64,000 bases of DNA from Photobacterium sp. DA100 (GCF_029223585.1 NZ_CP119423.1:1302001-1366000); one strand, 5' to 3'; shown: positions 1 through 8,473, counted from the stretch's first letter. A program made the numbers and translations. Notes: generated by a model from the sequence alone, not told the origin.

Positions 1-905
1 TTGACCTCGAGGAGGGGCGCCTCTTTAGATTCAGCCGTGACCATGTCACTTTGCTGGAACCAGTTGAGTACCTGCGGCTTGAAACGGGCGATATCGAGTG
101 TCGACAGGTAGGCGGGTTTATCCGCTTGGTCGATGTCACAGCCGGCTGCTTTCAATGCAGAAAGATACAGGGGCTCGCGGATCCCGTGCTGGACCAGTAG
201 TGGGCTTGCCAGCAGCTCGTCGGGTGTCATGTTGGCAACAATTTCGCCGCGCTCCATCAGGATAATACGGTCGGCATGGCAGTGCAGCACATCTTCAAGT
301 CGGTGCTCGATAATAACTACAGTTTTGCCGGTCTCGCGGTGCAGGCGGTCGATTATTTCGATGGTTGACTTGCCCGTTTTCGGATCCAAACTCGCGAGCG
401 GTTCGTCGAACAGAAGAATGTCGACATCGTCGACCATCACCCCTGCCAGCGATACGCGCTGCTTCTGGCCGCCACTGAGGTCGAAAGGCGACAGGTGTAG
501 CATATCGTCGAGATCCATCATTGCGGCTGTCTCTTCAACCACTTGGCGCATCGGGCCCGGAGCAATCATCTGGTTTTCCAGGGCAAAGGCGATGTCTTCG
601 CCGATGCTCAAGCCGACAAACTGGCCATCGGTGTCTTGCAGGACCGTTCCCACCATACTGGTACACTGGTGAAGATCCATCTGCTGGGTTTCTTTACCGT
701 TGATTTTAAGGCTGCCGGTGATGTCGCCTTTGACCGAGAAAGGAATCAAGCCATTCAAGCATTGGCCCAACGTCGACTTGCCGCTACCGCTTGGGCCAAC
801 AATAACAACCTTTTCGCCTTTATTTATTGTTAGGTTGATGTTCTTCAGGGTTGGCTGTTGCAGCGCCCAGTATTTGAATGAGAAGTCAGTAAACTGAATA
901 GACAT
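1..905 (-). CDS. ECF transporter tandem ATP-binding protein (partial, runs off left edge)
   Basis: This is the N-terminal ~301 residues of an ABC ATPase that powers an energy-coupling-factor uptake system at the inner membrane. The reverse strand opens with MSIQFTDFSFKYWAL and shows Walker A GPSGSGKST near residue 37, the signature LSGGQKQR, Walker B ILLFDEP, and the switch histidine in IIEHRLED. After the first domain the frame stays open and begins what looks like a second ATPase module (KEAPLLEV at the edge), so the gene is probably a double-ATPase fusion of the YkoD/EcfA1A2 kind. It starts 3 bp after the S-component gene stop, so the two are co-transcribed. No EcfT (T component) is visible; it should lie beyond the left edge. 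The substrate cannot be read from the ATPase; the upstream MetJ-like site points to a methionine-related compound. Confidence 0.9.
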   Translation of the reverse strand, partial: MSIQFTDFSFKYWALQQPTLKNINLTINKGEKVVIVGPSGSGKSTLGQCLNGLIPFSVKGDITGSLKINGKETQQMDLHQCTSMVGTVLQDTDGQFVGLSIGEDIAFALENQMIAPGPMRQVVEETAAMMDLDDMLHLSPFDLSGGQKQRVSLAGVMVDDVDILLFDEPLASLDPKTGKSTIEIIDRLHRETGKTVVIIEHRLEDVLHCHADRIILMERGEIVANMTPDELLASPLLVQHGIREPLYLSALKAAGCDIDQADKPAYLSTLDIARFKPQVLNWFQQSDMVTAESKEAPLLEV

Positions 906-908
906 GAC

Positions 909-1460
909 TTATTCTGCCTCGATCAGGTTGTAGCTTTGCTGCTTGCGCTTTGCGACAGCGCTCAGGATGAAGTGGCCGACAATGGCGATCAGTACCGTGT
1001 TCCCGGCAGCAATGATCGTTAGCTGTGCCAGCACCTTAGTAAACGGTTCGGCGTACAGCACCGCGTCAAGGAAGGCCGAGCAGCCATAGCCCACGACATT
1101 GCCGATGAAAGCCAGGAGCACGAACAAGCAGAAGTCAATGTTGGAGAACAGCCCTTTTTCAATTCTCTCTTTGGTTATTTTGGGATATAGGCCAATGACC
1201 AGGCCGACGATCCCTGAGCCGAGAACCCAAGTTACCCATACGCCCCAGCCGGCGAAGAGGTCGGTGACCCAGTGGCCGATGAACCCGACAAGAAAGCCAA
1301 CGAGAGGGCCGAATAACACGCCGAACAAGGCAAGTACTGCCATGGCGGGTTTGAGAGTGGTATTTGCAAAGACAGGAATACCAAACATAGGTAAACCACC
1401 AATACCATATAAGGCTGCACCGATTGCAATGAGCACAACTGTCTTGGCAGAGAGATTCAT
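909..1460 (-). CDS. ECF transporter S component, UPF0397 family
   Basis: This 183-residue integral membrane protein has about five or six hydrophobic segments and the sequence style of the UPF0397/YpaA-like substrate-binding (S) subunits of ECF transporters (start [20 protein letters not shown], then [20 protein letters not shown]). Such S components bind a vitamin or small precursor and dock onto the EcfA/EcfT module encoded next door. I chose the ATG at 1460 because the protein then begins directly with the first membrane helix, matches the family's usual length, and an AAAAGG Shine-Dalgarno sits just upstream; an in-frame extension of 28 residues upstream has no family character. UPF0397 proteins are, to my knowledge, predicted for methionine-precursor uptake in Gram-positive bacteria (MtsT type); the MetJ-like box upstream fits that, but the ligand is inferred. 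Confidence 0.88.
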   Translation of the reverse strand: MNLSAKTVVLIAIGAALYGIGGLPMFGIPVFANTTLKPAMAVLALFGVLFGPLVGFLVGFIGHWVTDLFAGWGVWVTWVLGSGIVGLVIGLYPKITKERIEKGLFSNIDFCLFVLLAFIGNVVGYGCSAFLDAVLYAEPFTKVLAQLTIIAAGNTVLIAIVGHFILSAVAKRKQQSYNLIEAE

Positions 1461-1651
1461 GACATAACCTTTTAAAGCTCTTGGGTATTTGCTTGTACAT
1501 TGCCGGCCAAAAGGCTGCTTGCGAAGTCCAAAACAAACCCGCAATCATGTCGGGTCAGGTGTTGCAAATATCCATATTTAAGCAAGAGCAGTTATGCCGG
1601 CAGGCATAAGGACGCGACATGATACATGAACATCAAACAGAAGGGAAACCT

Positions 1652-1667
1652 CTACATCTAGACGTCT
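1652..1667 (-). promoter_or_regulatory. MetJ-like operator (tandem met boxes)
   Basis: Read on the reverse strand, two adjacent 8-mers AGACGTCT and AGATGTAG occur about 190 bp upstream of the ECF S-component ATG. The first is the exact MetJ consensus met box and the second matches 6 of 8; tandem 8-bp boxes without a spacer are how MetJ binds. A weak promoter (TTGGCT, 17 bp, ATGTAG) overlaps the boxes. This predicts repression by MetJ-S-adenosylmethionine. Flanking 8-mers are poor matches, so the operator would be the minimal two-box form. Confidence 0.6.
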
Positions 1668-2353
1668 AACTCTTAGCCAAAATAGCCTGTCCTGCTGCTG
1701 GGGTGAACATTGTGAGGGGATATTACGTACCAAAGTCATGCTGTTAGCAGCAAAGCGGCAATACTCATCACAGCCAAGGCTATTGGACACGGGACGTTTG
1801 TTAATAGCTATCGATGGGCAATACTTTAATCATGGAAGGAGGCCATTTGGCTGGCAAGCAAAGCGAAGGCTTGGTTTGAGCGGAGGCTATCCTTGTGCAG
1901 AATGTGTTGCGAGATGTTTTTGCCAAATGAAAATTGTAGCTTGCCGAAAAAAAAGGAAATTTCTATAACTAGCTGCTTTTTTTAGACTTTGATGAATAAA
2001 GCGGAAGCAGACACTACTTATGGGTAATTGATTTAACATCTTGATTGCTTCAACAATATTACAGATTAGAGCTATCTTTTTGAGATAAATCTAACTAATT
2101 GGATAACTTGAATATTTCACTTTATTTTTTCCGAAATATAGTAAATACTGCTGTCCAAGCTATTTTATTTTGAAGCTTGTAAAAATTGACAAATCATTGT
2201 TTTGTCAAGCCTTAACTTACTACGAAAACATGCGCTGTTACACAGAAACTGCATGAGATCCGGTGGGAAGTTAAGGTAGAATTGGGTAATATCAGTAACA
2301 GCTATCCCGCCAATTCGGCTGGGTGCAGAGCCAAATCATATTGGAGATACAGC
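1668..2353. other. Intergenic region before uvrY, with a palindrome
   Basis: I see no convincing gene here; short open frames lack a ribosome site and protein-like composition. The 5' leader of the neighbouring ECF gene carries a 7-bp hairpin (arms TTATGCC and GGCATAA at 1592-1609). Nearer uvrY, TTGACAAA (2186-2193) and TTTGTCAA (2201-2208) form a perfect 8-bp inverted repeat with a 7-nt centre, about 146 bp upstream of the uvrY start; it could be an operator. The stretch is AT-rich from about 1940 on. Confidence 0.5.
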
Positions 2354-2998
2354 TTGATTAATGTATTCCTTGTAGATGATCACGAACTGGTTCGCACAGG
2401 GATCCGACGTCTGCTTGAAGATGTCCGTGGTATAAAAGTGGTAGGGGAAGCCGACAGTGGTGAAGAAGCCGTAAAATGGTGCCGTAATTCTCATGCGGAT
2501 ATCATTCTTATGGATATGAATATGCCTGGTATCGGTGGCCTTGAAGCGACACGTAAAATTTTGCGCTTTAGTCCTGATGTCAAAATTATCGTTTTGACCA
2601 TTCACACAGAAAACCCGTTTCCGACTAAGGTGATGCAAGCAGGCGCTGCAGGCTACCTGACCAAAGGTGCCGGCCCTGACGAAATGATTAATGCCATTCG
2701 CATGGTCAACAGTGGACAGCGTTATATTTCACCAGAAATCGCGCAGCAGATGGCATTGAGCCAGTTTGCACCAGATTCGGAAAACCCTTTTAAAGATCTT
2801 TCTGAGCGTGAACTACAGATCATGATGATGATCACCAAAGGGCAGAAAGTGACCGATATTTCAGAGCAACTGAATCTGAGCCCGAAAACTGTGAACAGCT
2901 ATCGTTACCGTTTATTCAATAAACTGGATATCAACGGTGATGTAGAGCTTACCCACCTTGCTATCCGCCATGGAATGTTAGACACAGAGACGTTGTAG
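2354..2998 (+). CDS. uvrY: Two-component response regulator UvrY/VarA (GacA family)
   Basis: This 214-residue cytoplasmic response regulator is the partner of the BarA/VarS sensor kinase and, in relatives, drives transcription of the CsrB-type small RNAs controlling carbon storage, motility and virulence. The receiver domain (about 1-120) shows the acidic pair in [11 protein letters not shown], the phospho-acceptor Asp in [10 protein letters not shown] and the Lys in GYLTKGAG; a LuxR/FixJ helix-turn-helix (about 145-205) contains [12 protein letters not shown] and [15 protein letters not shown] placed the start at the TTG at 2354 because VarA/UvrY proteins begin (M)[11 protein letters not shown] and GGAGA lies 6-7 nt upstream; a longer frame back to 2282 adds 24 residues of no family character. 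The stop codon shares one base with the GTG start of uvrC, the coupled order known from enterics and vibrios. Confidence 0.93.
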   Translation: MINVFLVDDHELVRTGIRRLLEDVRGIKVVGEADSGEEAVKWCRNSHADIILMDMNMPGIGGLEATRKILRFSPDVKIIVLTIHTENPFPTKVMQAGAAGYLTKGAGPDEMINAIRMVNSGQRYISPEIAQQMALSQFAPDSENPFKDLSERELQIMMMITKGQKVTDISEQLNLSPKTVNSYRYRLFNKLDINGDVELTHLAIRHGMLDTETL

Positions 2999-4830
2999 TG
3001 TCGGAACGGTTTGACGCAAAAAGTTTTCTAAAAACTGTGACTCATCAGCCAGGTGTATACCGAATGTATGACCTGGCTGATGAGGTTATCTATGTCGGTA
3101 AGGCCAAAGATCTTAAAAAGCGTCTTTCTAGCTACTTCCGGGTGAATGTGGCGGGGGAGAAGACCCGCGCCTTGGTTAAAAATATTGCCAAGGTTGATGT
3201 CACCGTTACGCATACCGAAACGGAAGCTCTGATCCTTGAGCACAACTACATCAAGCTTTACCTGCCGAAATACAATGTCCTGCTCCGGGACGACAAGTCT
3301 TACCCTTACATTTTCCTCAGTGCCTCCGCTCACCCTCGTCTGTCGATGCATCGCGGTGCCAAGAAGCGCAAAGGCGAGTATTTCGGGCCCTACCCGGACG
3401 GTGGTGCTGTTAGGGAAAGCTTGCATCTGTTGCAGAAAATTTTTCCCATTCGCCAGTGTGAAGACTCAGTTTACGCCAACCGCAGCCGCCCATGCCTGAT
3501 GTATCAGATTGGTCGGTGCCTTGGTCCGTGTGTTAAAGGGCTGGTGAGTGACGAAGATTACGAAGAGCAGGTCAACTATGTCCGGCTGTTCTTGAAAGGC
3601 AAAGACCGCCAAGTGATCACGTCGATGGTCGAAAAAATGGAGCAGGCAAGCCAGCAATTGGCCTTTGAGAAGGCGGCGACCTACCGAGATCAGATCCAGG
3701 CGCTAAGGCGCGTACAGGAACAGCAGTTTGTCAGCCACGATAGTGATGATGACCTGGACGTGATCGGCATCGCCTACGAAAATGGCATGGCCTGTATCCA
3801 TGCGCTCTATATACGCCAAGGTAAGATTTTGGGCAGCCGCAGCTATTTCCCGAAGATGCCGCTCGATGCCGAGATAACAGAAGTGTTGTCCAGTTTTGTT
3901 ACCCAGTTTTACCTCAACCAAGCCGAGGGCAGGGTGCTCCCGAGTGAGATCCTGCTGGGTGAGGCGCTCGGTGACGAGCAGGTTGTGATAGCGCAGACGT
4001 TGACCGAGCTGGCCGGGCGCAAAATCGTCATCAAATCCCATACTCGTGGCAATAAAGCCAAGTTCCAGCGGTTGGCGCAGACCAACGCCAGAACGGCGCT
4101 TACGAGCAAACTCAGCCATCGGATGACCGTCCATCAGCGCTTCACTGCCTTGCGTGAAGCGCTGCAGCTCAATCGCCTTGAGCGCATGGAATGTTTTGAT
4201 ATCAGTCACACCATGGGAGAGAAGACAGTTGCTTCCTGCGTGGTGTTCAATCAGGATGGACCGCTGAAGCAAGAGTATCGTCGCTATAACATCACCGGCA
4301 TTACCGGCGGTGATGACTATGCTGCGATGGCACAAGCTTTAGCGCGTCGATATGGCTCACAAGTCGATCCGGATAGAATTCCTGATATTATTTTTATCGA
4401 TGGGGGTAGAGGTCAGCTGTCAAGAGCGTATGATGTAGTTAATCCATTGATGGCAGAGTGGCCCAAGCGGTCGCTCTTGGTCGGGGTGGCGAAAGGAACG
4501 ACCCGAAAGCCAGGGCTGGAAACGTTGTTGCTTACAACAGGCGAAGAGTTTTCAATGCCGGCAGATTCCCCAGCGTTGCATTTAATTCAACATATCAGGG
4601 ATGAAAGCCACAATCATGCAATCAGTGGTCACCGTGCCCAGCGTGCAAAAGTAAGAAAACGTAGTGCTTTGGAAGACATCGAGGGTATCGGCCCCAAACG
4701 CCGCCAAGCATTGCTCAAATATATGGGTGGCCTACAGGAACTGAAAAAAGCTAGCAGAGAAGAAATTGCCAAGGTGCCGGGCATCAGTCGTGCGATGGCA
4801 GAAAAAATCTATGACGCACTGAATCATTAG
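2998..4830 (+). CDS. uvrC: Excinuclease ABC subunit C
   Basis: UvrC makes the two incisions around DNA lesions during UvrABC nucleotide excision repair. The 610 residues match the E. coli protein in length. The GIY-YIG nuclease for the 3' cut is at about 15-95 ([21 protein letters not shown]), the UVR UvrB-contact helix pair at about 200-240, the RNase H-like domain for the 5' cut at about 380-540 ([26 protein letters not shown], and the His in [12 protein letters not shown]), and tandem helix-hairpin-helices at 555-605 ([29 protein letters not shown]). Translation begins at a GTG that overlaps the last base of the uvrY stop codon, so it is translationally coupled to uvrY; pgsA follows after 38 bp. 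Confidence 0.98.
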   Translation: MSERFDAKSFLKTVTHQPGVYRMYDLADEVIYVGKAKDLKKRLSSYFRVNVAGEKTRALVKNIAKVDVTVTHTETEALILEHNYIKLYLPKYNVLLRDDKSYPYIFLSASAHPRLSMHRGAKKRKGEYFGPYPDGGAVRESLHLLQKIFPIRQCEDSVYANRSRPCLMYQIGRCLGPCVKGLVSDEDYEEQVNYVRLFLKGKDRQVITSMVEKMEQASQQLAFEKAATYRDQIQALRRVQEQQFVSHDSDDDLDVIGIAYENGMACIHALYIRQGKILGSRSYFPKMPLDAEITEVLSSFVTQFYLNQAEGRVLPSEILLGEALGDEQVVIAQTLTELAGRKIVIKSHTRGNKAKFQRLAQTNARTALTSKLSHRMTVHQRFTALREALQLNRLERMECFDISHTMGEKTVASCVVFNQDGPLKQEYRRYNITGITGGDDYAAMAQALARRYGSQVDPDRIPDIIFIDGGRGQLSRAYDVVNPLMAEWPKRSLLVGVAKGTTRKPGLETLLLTTGEEFSMPADSPALHLIQHIRDESHNHAISGHRAQRAKVRKRSALEDIEGIGPKRRQALLKYMGGLQELKKASREEIAKVPGISRAMAEKIYDALNH

Positions 4831-4868
4831 GTTAGTGCGGTACATCTACACAATAAGAACGAAGAACT

Positions 4869-5426
4869 ATGCGTTTAACAATCCCGAACATTCTAAGTTT
4901 TATACGGCTCATTTTGATTCCATTTTTTGTGATCACCTTTTATCTGCCGTATAGCTGGTCCCCTTTTGCGACAGCATTGATTTTCTTGATTGCTGGCGTA
5001 ACCGACTGGTTTGATGGCTACTTGGCTCGTAAACTAAACCAGACAACACGTTTTGGTGCCTTTATCGACCCGGTAGCGGATAAGGTTATGGTCGCTGCGG
5101 CGATGGTTTTGGTGGTTGAGCATTATAATTCGGTGTGGGTAACCATACCGGCAATCACTATGATTGGTCGCGAGATCATTATCTCTGCCTTGCGGGAGTG
5201 GATGGCTGAATTAGGCAAGCGCTCGAGTGTTGCCGTGTCCTGGGTCGGTAAGGTAAAGACTGCTTCTCAGATGATCGCGTTAATTGTCCTGCTATGGCAT
5301 CCAAACGAGTGGTTAGTTTGGATTGGTTACATTGCCTTGTATGTTGCGATGATCCTGACCTACTGGTCGATGTATATTTACCTCAAGGCCGCCAAGCATG
5401 ATTTGCTGAACTCGGAAGACCTGTGA
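4869..5426 (+). CDS. pgsA: CDP-diacylglycerol--glycerol-3-phosphate 3-phosphatidyltransferase
   Basis: PgsA makes phosphatidylglycerol phosphate from CDP-diacylglycerol and glycerol-3-phosphate at the inner membrane, the committed step to phosphatidylglycerol and cardiolipin. The 185-residue protein carries the CDP-alcohol phosphotransferase signature DG-x2-AR-x8-G-x3-D-x3-D, seen as DGYLARK through [10 protein letters not shown] at about residues 56-80, and about four or five membrane segments. It is the third gene of the uvrY-uvrC-pgsA unit and is closed by a strong terminator at 5443-5469. In many relatives this operon runs on into glycine/cysteine/leucine tRNA genes; here a glucanase gene on the other strand lies between. 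Confidence 0.97.
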   Translation: MRLTIPNILSFIRLILIPFFVITFYLPYSWSPFATALIFLIAGVTDWFDGYLARKLNQTTRFGAFIDPVADKVMVAAAMVLVVEHYNSVWVTIPAITMIGREIIISALREWMAELGKRSSVAVSWVGKVKTASQMIALIVLLWHPNEWLVWIGYIALYVAMILTYWSMYIYLKAAKHDLLNSEDL

Positions 5427-5442
5427 AGTAACTGAACTGTTG

Positions 5443-5469
5443 AAAAGCGGCGTAATAGCCGCTTTTTTT
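5443..5469 (+). terminator. Rho-independent terminator after pgsA
   Basis: The arms AAAAGCGGC and GCCGCTTTT enclose a 6-nt loop and are followed by a T run. Because the left arm starts with AAAA, the hairpin can also serve the convergent GH16 gene on the minus strand, whose stop codon abuts it. Confidence 0.9.
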
Positions 5470-6624
5470 CTATGGAATGTCAACCTCTGAGCATGTTAGA
5501 TCTACATTGCTCGCAGACCATGAATAGCCCGCTTTGGATAAGCTTGTGACACAAAACTGGTAGGTACCAGAGGCTGAACGGCTACGCCGAGAGTAGAATA
5601 ATGCCGAACCCGTCTGTTCTGTGATTTTTTCTTCATCACCATCGCTAACGACGCCAGACCATTTACCGGTAACACTAACGCCTTCAATTGTTTGCCCGCT
5701 GCTATCAGTGACTGTTACGGTTGCTGAAGCTTGGGTTGCCTTAATATTCAGTGAGATGTTGTGGCTAGAGATCGCTAGGCTGTTAGACGGCGATGGCAGT
5801 GAAGGTTCTGGATAGTCAAAGGTACAATAACTCCCTTCAGTAAAACGTACATTTTTGAATTGCCCTAGAATAGGCATCACGGGGTAGGTAAATTCACCGG
5901 CCCAACCCGAAGCGGTGGCATCCACGGGCCACATATTCATCATTATCTTTTGAGTGCCGTCTGAAACTTTCGGGGTAGGGTCATTGGATGTACTGATAAC
6001 GCTATACACCAGTTTTTTATTGATATACCAGTTAATCCCCGATTCCGACCAGTCAAAGGCATATTGGTTAAATGACTTTGAGGCATCAAAACCCAGCTCT
6101 ATGATTTGCTCGTGACCATTGGCATACTGATCATCGTTGGTCCAAAAGTTAAGCTGAACCACACTGGTATCATTACCCAAAAACTCAATATCGATTTCAT
6201 TGTGATGGCCATTGCCCCCCTGGACATTATCGTAAGGGCCCATAAAGGTAAAAAAGGCACTGACAACGCCACTGACAGCTGCTGGCCGCATTTCTACTTC
6301 ATAGCACCCGTAGCCGTAAAAATCAGTGGTTCGCAGTTCGCCTGATGTGTAGTAATACCCCAGCAACGGGTCATCACTTAGCACTATGGCCATACCGTCA
6401 GTGCTAAAATCCAAGGCTGTTGAAGACCACGCGTTTAAGAATGGCGAACCGTTAGCCCATCCATCAGCGGCCTGCCAATGCCCGGCATCAAATGACGTCA
6501 GTGTGTCACTGAAACTTGGAGCTGAAATGATTTCAGTATGGTTTCCTTTTCCTTCTGGAGGAGCGGCTAGGCTGATACTGGAAACTAGCAATAGCGAAGG
6601 TGTTAATATGGAGTTATTGCGCAT
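5470..6624 (-). CDS. Secreted glycoside hydrolase family 16 (beta-glucanase-like)
   Basis: This 384-residue exported enzyme should cleave a beta-glucan or related algal polysaccharide outside the cell. Residues 1-20 are a signal peptide. The GH16 jelly-roll spans about 35-270; the catalytic signature is HNEIDIEFLG, with Glu143 as nucleophile, Asp145 and Glu147 as acid/base. The extra-residue-free E-I-D-I-E spacing is that of lichenase-type enzymes. The C-terminal ~105 residues (SLAISSHNISLNIKATQ onward, with TVTVTDSSGQTIEGV) look like an immunoglobulin-like beta-sandwich of the bacterial big-domain type, possibly for binding. The start is supported by GAGGG about 5 nt upstream. Substrate (lichenan, laminarin or other) cannot be settled by eye. 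It stands alone between pgsA and the tRNA genes, so it was probably inserted into an ancestral operon. Confidence 0.88.
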   Translation of the reverse strand: MRNNSILTPSLLLVSSISLAAPPEGKGNHTEIISAPSFSDTLTSFDAGHWQAADGWANGSPFLNAWSSTALDFSTDGMAIVLSDDPLLGYYYTSGELRTTDFYGYGCYEVEMRPAAVSGVVSAFFTFMGPYDNVQGGNGHHNEIDIEFLGNDTSVVQLNFWTNDDQYANGHEQIIELGFDASKSFNQYAFDWSESGINWYINKKLVYSVISTSNDPTPKVSDGTQKIMMNMWPVDATASGWAGEFTYPVMPILGQFKNVRFTEGSYCTFDYPEPSLPSPSNSLAISSHNISLNIKATQASATVTVTDSSGQTIEGVSVTGKWSGVVSDGDEEKITEQTGSALFYSRRSRSASGTYQFCVTSLSKAGYSWSASNVDLTCSEVDIP

Positions 6625-6808
6625 GGAACCCTCATTGAACGACTATAAAGCGAGAAAAATATAGCGGAGGATGGGGGTTTCATTTTTGGTAATGTTCTGA
6701 GAAATGAGAATGTCTCATGAGATATGGTGAATGATTGCCCGTTTAGTGCTGTTTTTAAAGCAATTGGTTGAAAATAAACCGAACAAGTTGGTTTTAATGA
6801 TTTTTTTC

Positions 6809-6836
6809 GTGACACTCTTTTTGATATGTGTAAAAT
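6809..6836 (+). promoter_or_regulatory. Promoter of the first tRNA cluster
   Basis: A -35 GTGACA (6809-6814) and a -10 TAAAAT (6831-6836) are separated by 16 bp, about 36 bp upstream of the mature tRNA-Cys. GC-rich bases follow the -10, as in stringently controlled stable-RNA promoters. Confidence 0.6.
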
Positions 6837-6872
6837 GGCTGCCATACCAACGGGGATAACCCTGAAGGTAAC

Positions 6873-6946
6873 GGCGCGTTGGCAGAGTGGCTATGCAGCG
6901 GATTGCAAATCCGTGGACCTCGGTTCGACTCCGGGACGCGCCTCCA
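6873..6946 (+). tRNA. tRNA-Cys(GCA), copy 1
   Basis: The acceptor stem GGCGCGT/ACGCGCC, the anticodon loop with GCA in GATTGCAAATC, the T-arm GGTTCGACTCC and the encoded CCA end are all visible. It is the first gene of a Cys-Gly-Leu cluster and is identical to a second copy at 33930. Confidence 0.97.
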
Positions 6947-6949
6947 TTT

Positions 6950-7025
6950 GCGACACTAGCTCAGTTGGTAGAGCGCAACCTTGCCAAGGTTGAGGTCACG
7001 AGTTCGAACCTCGTGTGTCGCTCCA
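6950..7025 (+). tRNA. tRNA-Gly(GCC), copy 1
   Basis: The acceptor stem GCGACAC/GTGTCGC, anticodon GCC in CCTTGCCAAGG, T-arm GAGTTCGAACCTC and encoded CCA are visible. It lies 3 nt after tRNA-Cys and is identical to the copy at 34007. Confidence 0.97.
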
Positions 7026-7102
7026 AATAAAAATCTTACGGCAATTCGCGGTAAGACAAAGATGGTGTTTACTGTACTAAACGGCATCGCAAAGTATTGC
7101 GT

Positions 7103-7189
7103 GCCCTGGTGGTGGAATTGGTAGACACAAGGGATTTAAAATCCCTCGGCGTTCGCGCTGTGCCGGTTCAAGTCCGGCCCGGGGCACCA
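7103..7189 (+). tRNA. tRNA-Leu(UAA)
   Basis: An 87-nt class II tRNA with acceptor stem GCCCTGG/CCGGGGC, anticodon TAA in GGATTTAAAATCC, a variable arm (TCGGCGTTCGCGCTG region), T-arm CGGTTCAAGTCCG and encoded CCA. Unlike Cys and Gly it has no second copy in the window. Confidence 0.97.
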
Positions 7190-7200
7190 TCTCATATTAA

Positions 7201-7229
7201 GCCCGCAAGCTTTGCTTGTGGGCTTTTTT
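7201..7229 (+). terminator. Terminator of the first tRNA cluster
   Basis: The arms GCCCGCAAG and CTTGTGGGC with a 5-nt loop are followed by six T residues, 11 bp after tRNA-Leu. Confidence 0.9.
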
Positions 7230-7411
7230 GATCTCATCGATTTCCCTTTCTTTGACTCAGCAAGCTCTTCACCTTCTTTTTGCATTTCATACCGTATCTT
7301 CTTTTCTGGGCGTGATCAGCAGTACACTTGCACAGAGCGCTGCCGTGTACAGGTGGTAGTAAAGGTAATAATACAAGCGCTCTATGGAGAGAAATGGTAT
7401 AGGGAGTCTTG

Positions 7412-7490
7412 AAAAGAAAAAGCCGTCGCACTAAGAGGGTACGACGGTAAAAGAATGTAGAACTCTTGATAAGGCTTAAATCATCAAGAT
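7412..7490 (-). ncRNA. Candidate small regulatory RNA, about 80 nt
   Basis: On the reverse strand a good promoter (-35 TTGATA at 7524-7519, 16-bp spacer, -10 CATAAT at 7502-7497) is followed by a 7-bp hairpin (TCTTGAT/ATCAAGA, 7464-7489), a U-rich single-stranded stretch (GTTCTACATTCTTTT), and a terminator hairpin CCGTCG/CGACGG (7423-7447) ending in CTTTTTCTTTTC. No protein frame fits between promoter and terminator. This hairpin, U-rich linker, terminator order is typical of Hfq-dependent small RNAs. I do not recognise it as Spot 42, RyhB, Qrr or another named RNA. Confidence 0.5.
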
Positions 7491-7524
7491 AGGGCTATTA
7501 TGTCACAAAACTCATGATTATCAA

Positions 7525-7788
7525 TAAAATTGATAGGTAATTATGTATGAATAAGTAAATCTTTATTATTCTGGCAGCAGGCGGTTTAGCGAGGGCTTAA
7601 TTGGATATCAATACATAAGCGTTATCAATGGTGTGATATCGGTTGAATAATTTACATGTATATCTAATGAACGTATAATCGCCCCGCGTAAAGTTAGTTT
7701 ATGCTTTTAATTCGATTGGTATATCGTGGTCGATAGTTATTATTTTCAACAGTGAGGTTGGAAGTATTTTGGAAAACGGTAAGGATAA
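7525..7788. promoter_or_regulatory. AT-rich intergenic region upstream of the first XRE gene
   Basis: No gene is apparent. The segment is markedly AT-rich and must hold the promoter of the XRE gene at 7789 and the upstream elements of the small-RNA promoter at 7497-7524, so the two transcription units diverge here. No single operator stands out by eye. Confidence 0.4.
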
Positions 7789-8091
7789 ATGCAACCTAAT
7801 AGTTATGAGCCTGAGTTCCTAGCCCATAGAATAAAAACCCTCAGAGAGTTTCGTGGTAAAACACAAGTTCAAGTTGCAAAATGTATTAATGTATCAAGAA
7901 GAACTTATATAGACATCGAGTCTAATAAAGCAGACATAAAATTATCAACTCTTTACCGTATTTGTGATTGTCTAAAATGTGAGGTCGCCGATCTGTTAGG
8001 CATCCAAAGCAAAGATAAAGGTATGGGTGAGAGAATTATTGAAATTTTTGAGAGCAATGGACTCATGGTCGTGAATATCCCCGAGGTGTAA
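7789..8091 (+). CDS. Small XRE-family DNA-binding regulator (paralogue A)
   Basis: A 100-residue cytoplasmic protein with a Cro/C1-type helix-turn-helix over about residues 12-68 (RIKTLREFRGKTQVQVAKCI, NVSRRTYIDIESNKADIKL, YRICDCLKCEVADLLG). A short C-terminal segment (GERIIEIFESNGLMVVNI) follows. AAGGATAA just upstream of the ATG supports this start. It faces a related gene at 8162-8473 tail to tail; both share the SRRTY/SRKTI recognition region and a similar C-terminal end, so they arose by duplication. No neighbouring toxin, phage or conjugation gene shows what it controls. AT-rich and unlike the flanking sugar genes in composition. Confidence 0.8.
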   Translation: MQPNSYEPEFLAHRIKTLREFRGKTQVQVAKCINVSRRTYIDIESNKADIKLSTLYRICDCLKCEVADLLGIQSKDKGMGERIIEIFESNGLMVVNIPEV

Positions 8092-8161
8092 CCAGGCTGC
8101 TGCTCTCAAAAAAGAATATGTGTTCATAGGCAGTTTGATACTTTGTACAGTAACGAACTGC

Positions 8162-8473
8162 TTATTTATGCCCTCCCTCCTGCGCACTGACTATTTTCAA
8201 CCCACCGTCTGCTAGCATTTTCAGTATGTTATCGCCCAAAGGGCGTGGCTGACATTGCTCATGCATCAATTCACAAACGCGACAACCAAGGCTGTCAGCA
8301 ATCTGGAGCAGAGTCTTGACTTTAAGTGAGGTTTTGTTGGATTCGATATCGAGTATCGTTTTTCTGGATACATTAATGGATTCCGCAAGCTTTGACTGGG
8401 TTAAGCCTATTGTTTCCCTACGTTGCTTTATATTAAATGCGATTACTTCACAGCCGTAATCATAAGATAACAT
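8162..8473 (-). CDS. Small XRE-family DNA-binding regulator (paralogue B)
   Basis: A 103-residue relative of the gene it converges on. The helix-turn-helix spans about residues 13-72 (NIKQRRETIGLTQSKLAES, NVSRKTILDIESNKTSLKV, LLQIADSLGCRVCELM). The C-terminal segment LGDNILKMLADGGLKIVS parallels MGERIIEIFESNGLMVVN of paralogue A, so both have the same architecture. AAGGATAA lies about 6-9 nt before the ATG. The two stop codons are 70 bp apart. The role is unknown; a pair of cross-acting repressors is conceivable but nothing here shows it. Confidence 0.8.
   Translation of the reverse strand: MLSYDYGCEVIAFNIKQRRETIGLTQSKLAESINVSRKTILDIESNKTSLKVKTLLQIADSLGCRVCELMHEQCQPRPLGDNILKMLADGGLKIVSAQEGGHK

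Noticed and set aside
133..897. Several open frames on the plus strand at the left edge
   Set aside because: They are antisense to the ABC ATPase on the minus strand, whose Walker A, signature and Walker B motifs leave no doubt.
1578..1968. Open frames of 70 and 76 codons in the ECF/uvrY gap
   Set aside because: No ribosome site, biased composition and overlap with the MetJ-like operator and leader; no protein-like pattern.
7212..7431. Two overlapping frames of about 65 codons after tRNA-Leu
   Set aside because: One starts inside the tRNA terminator and both run across the candidate small-RNA terminator; composition is not protein-like.
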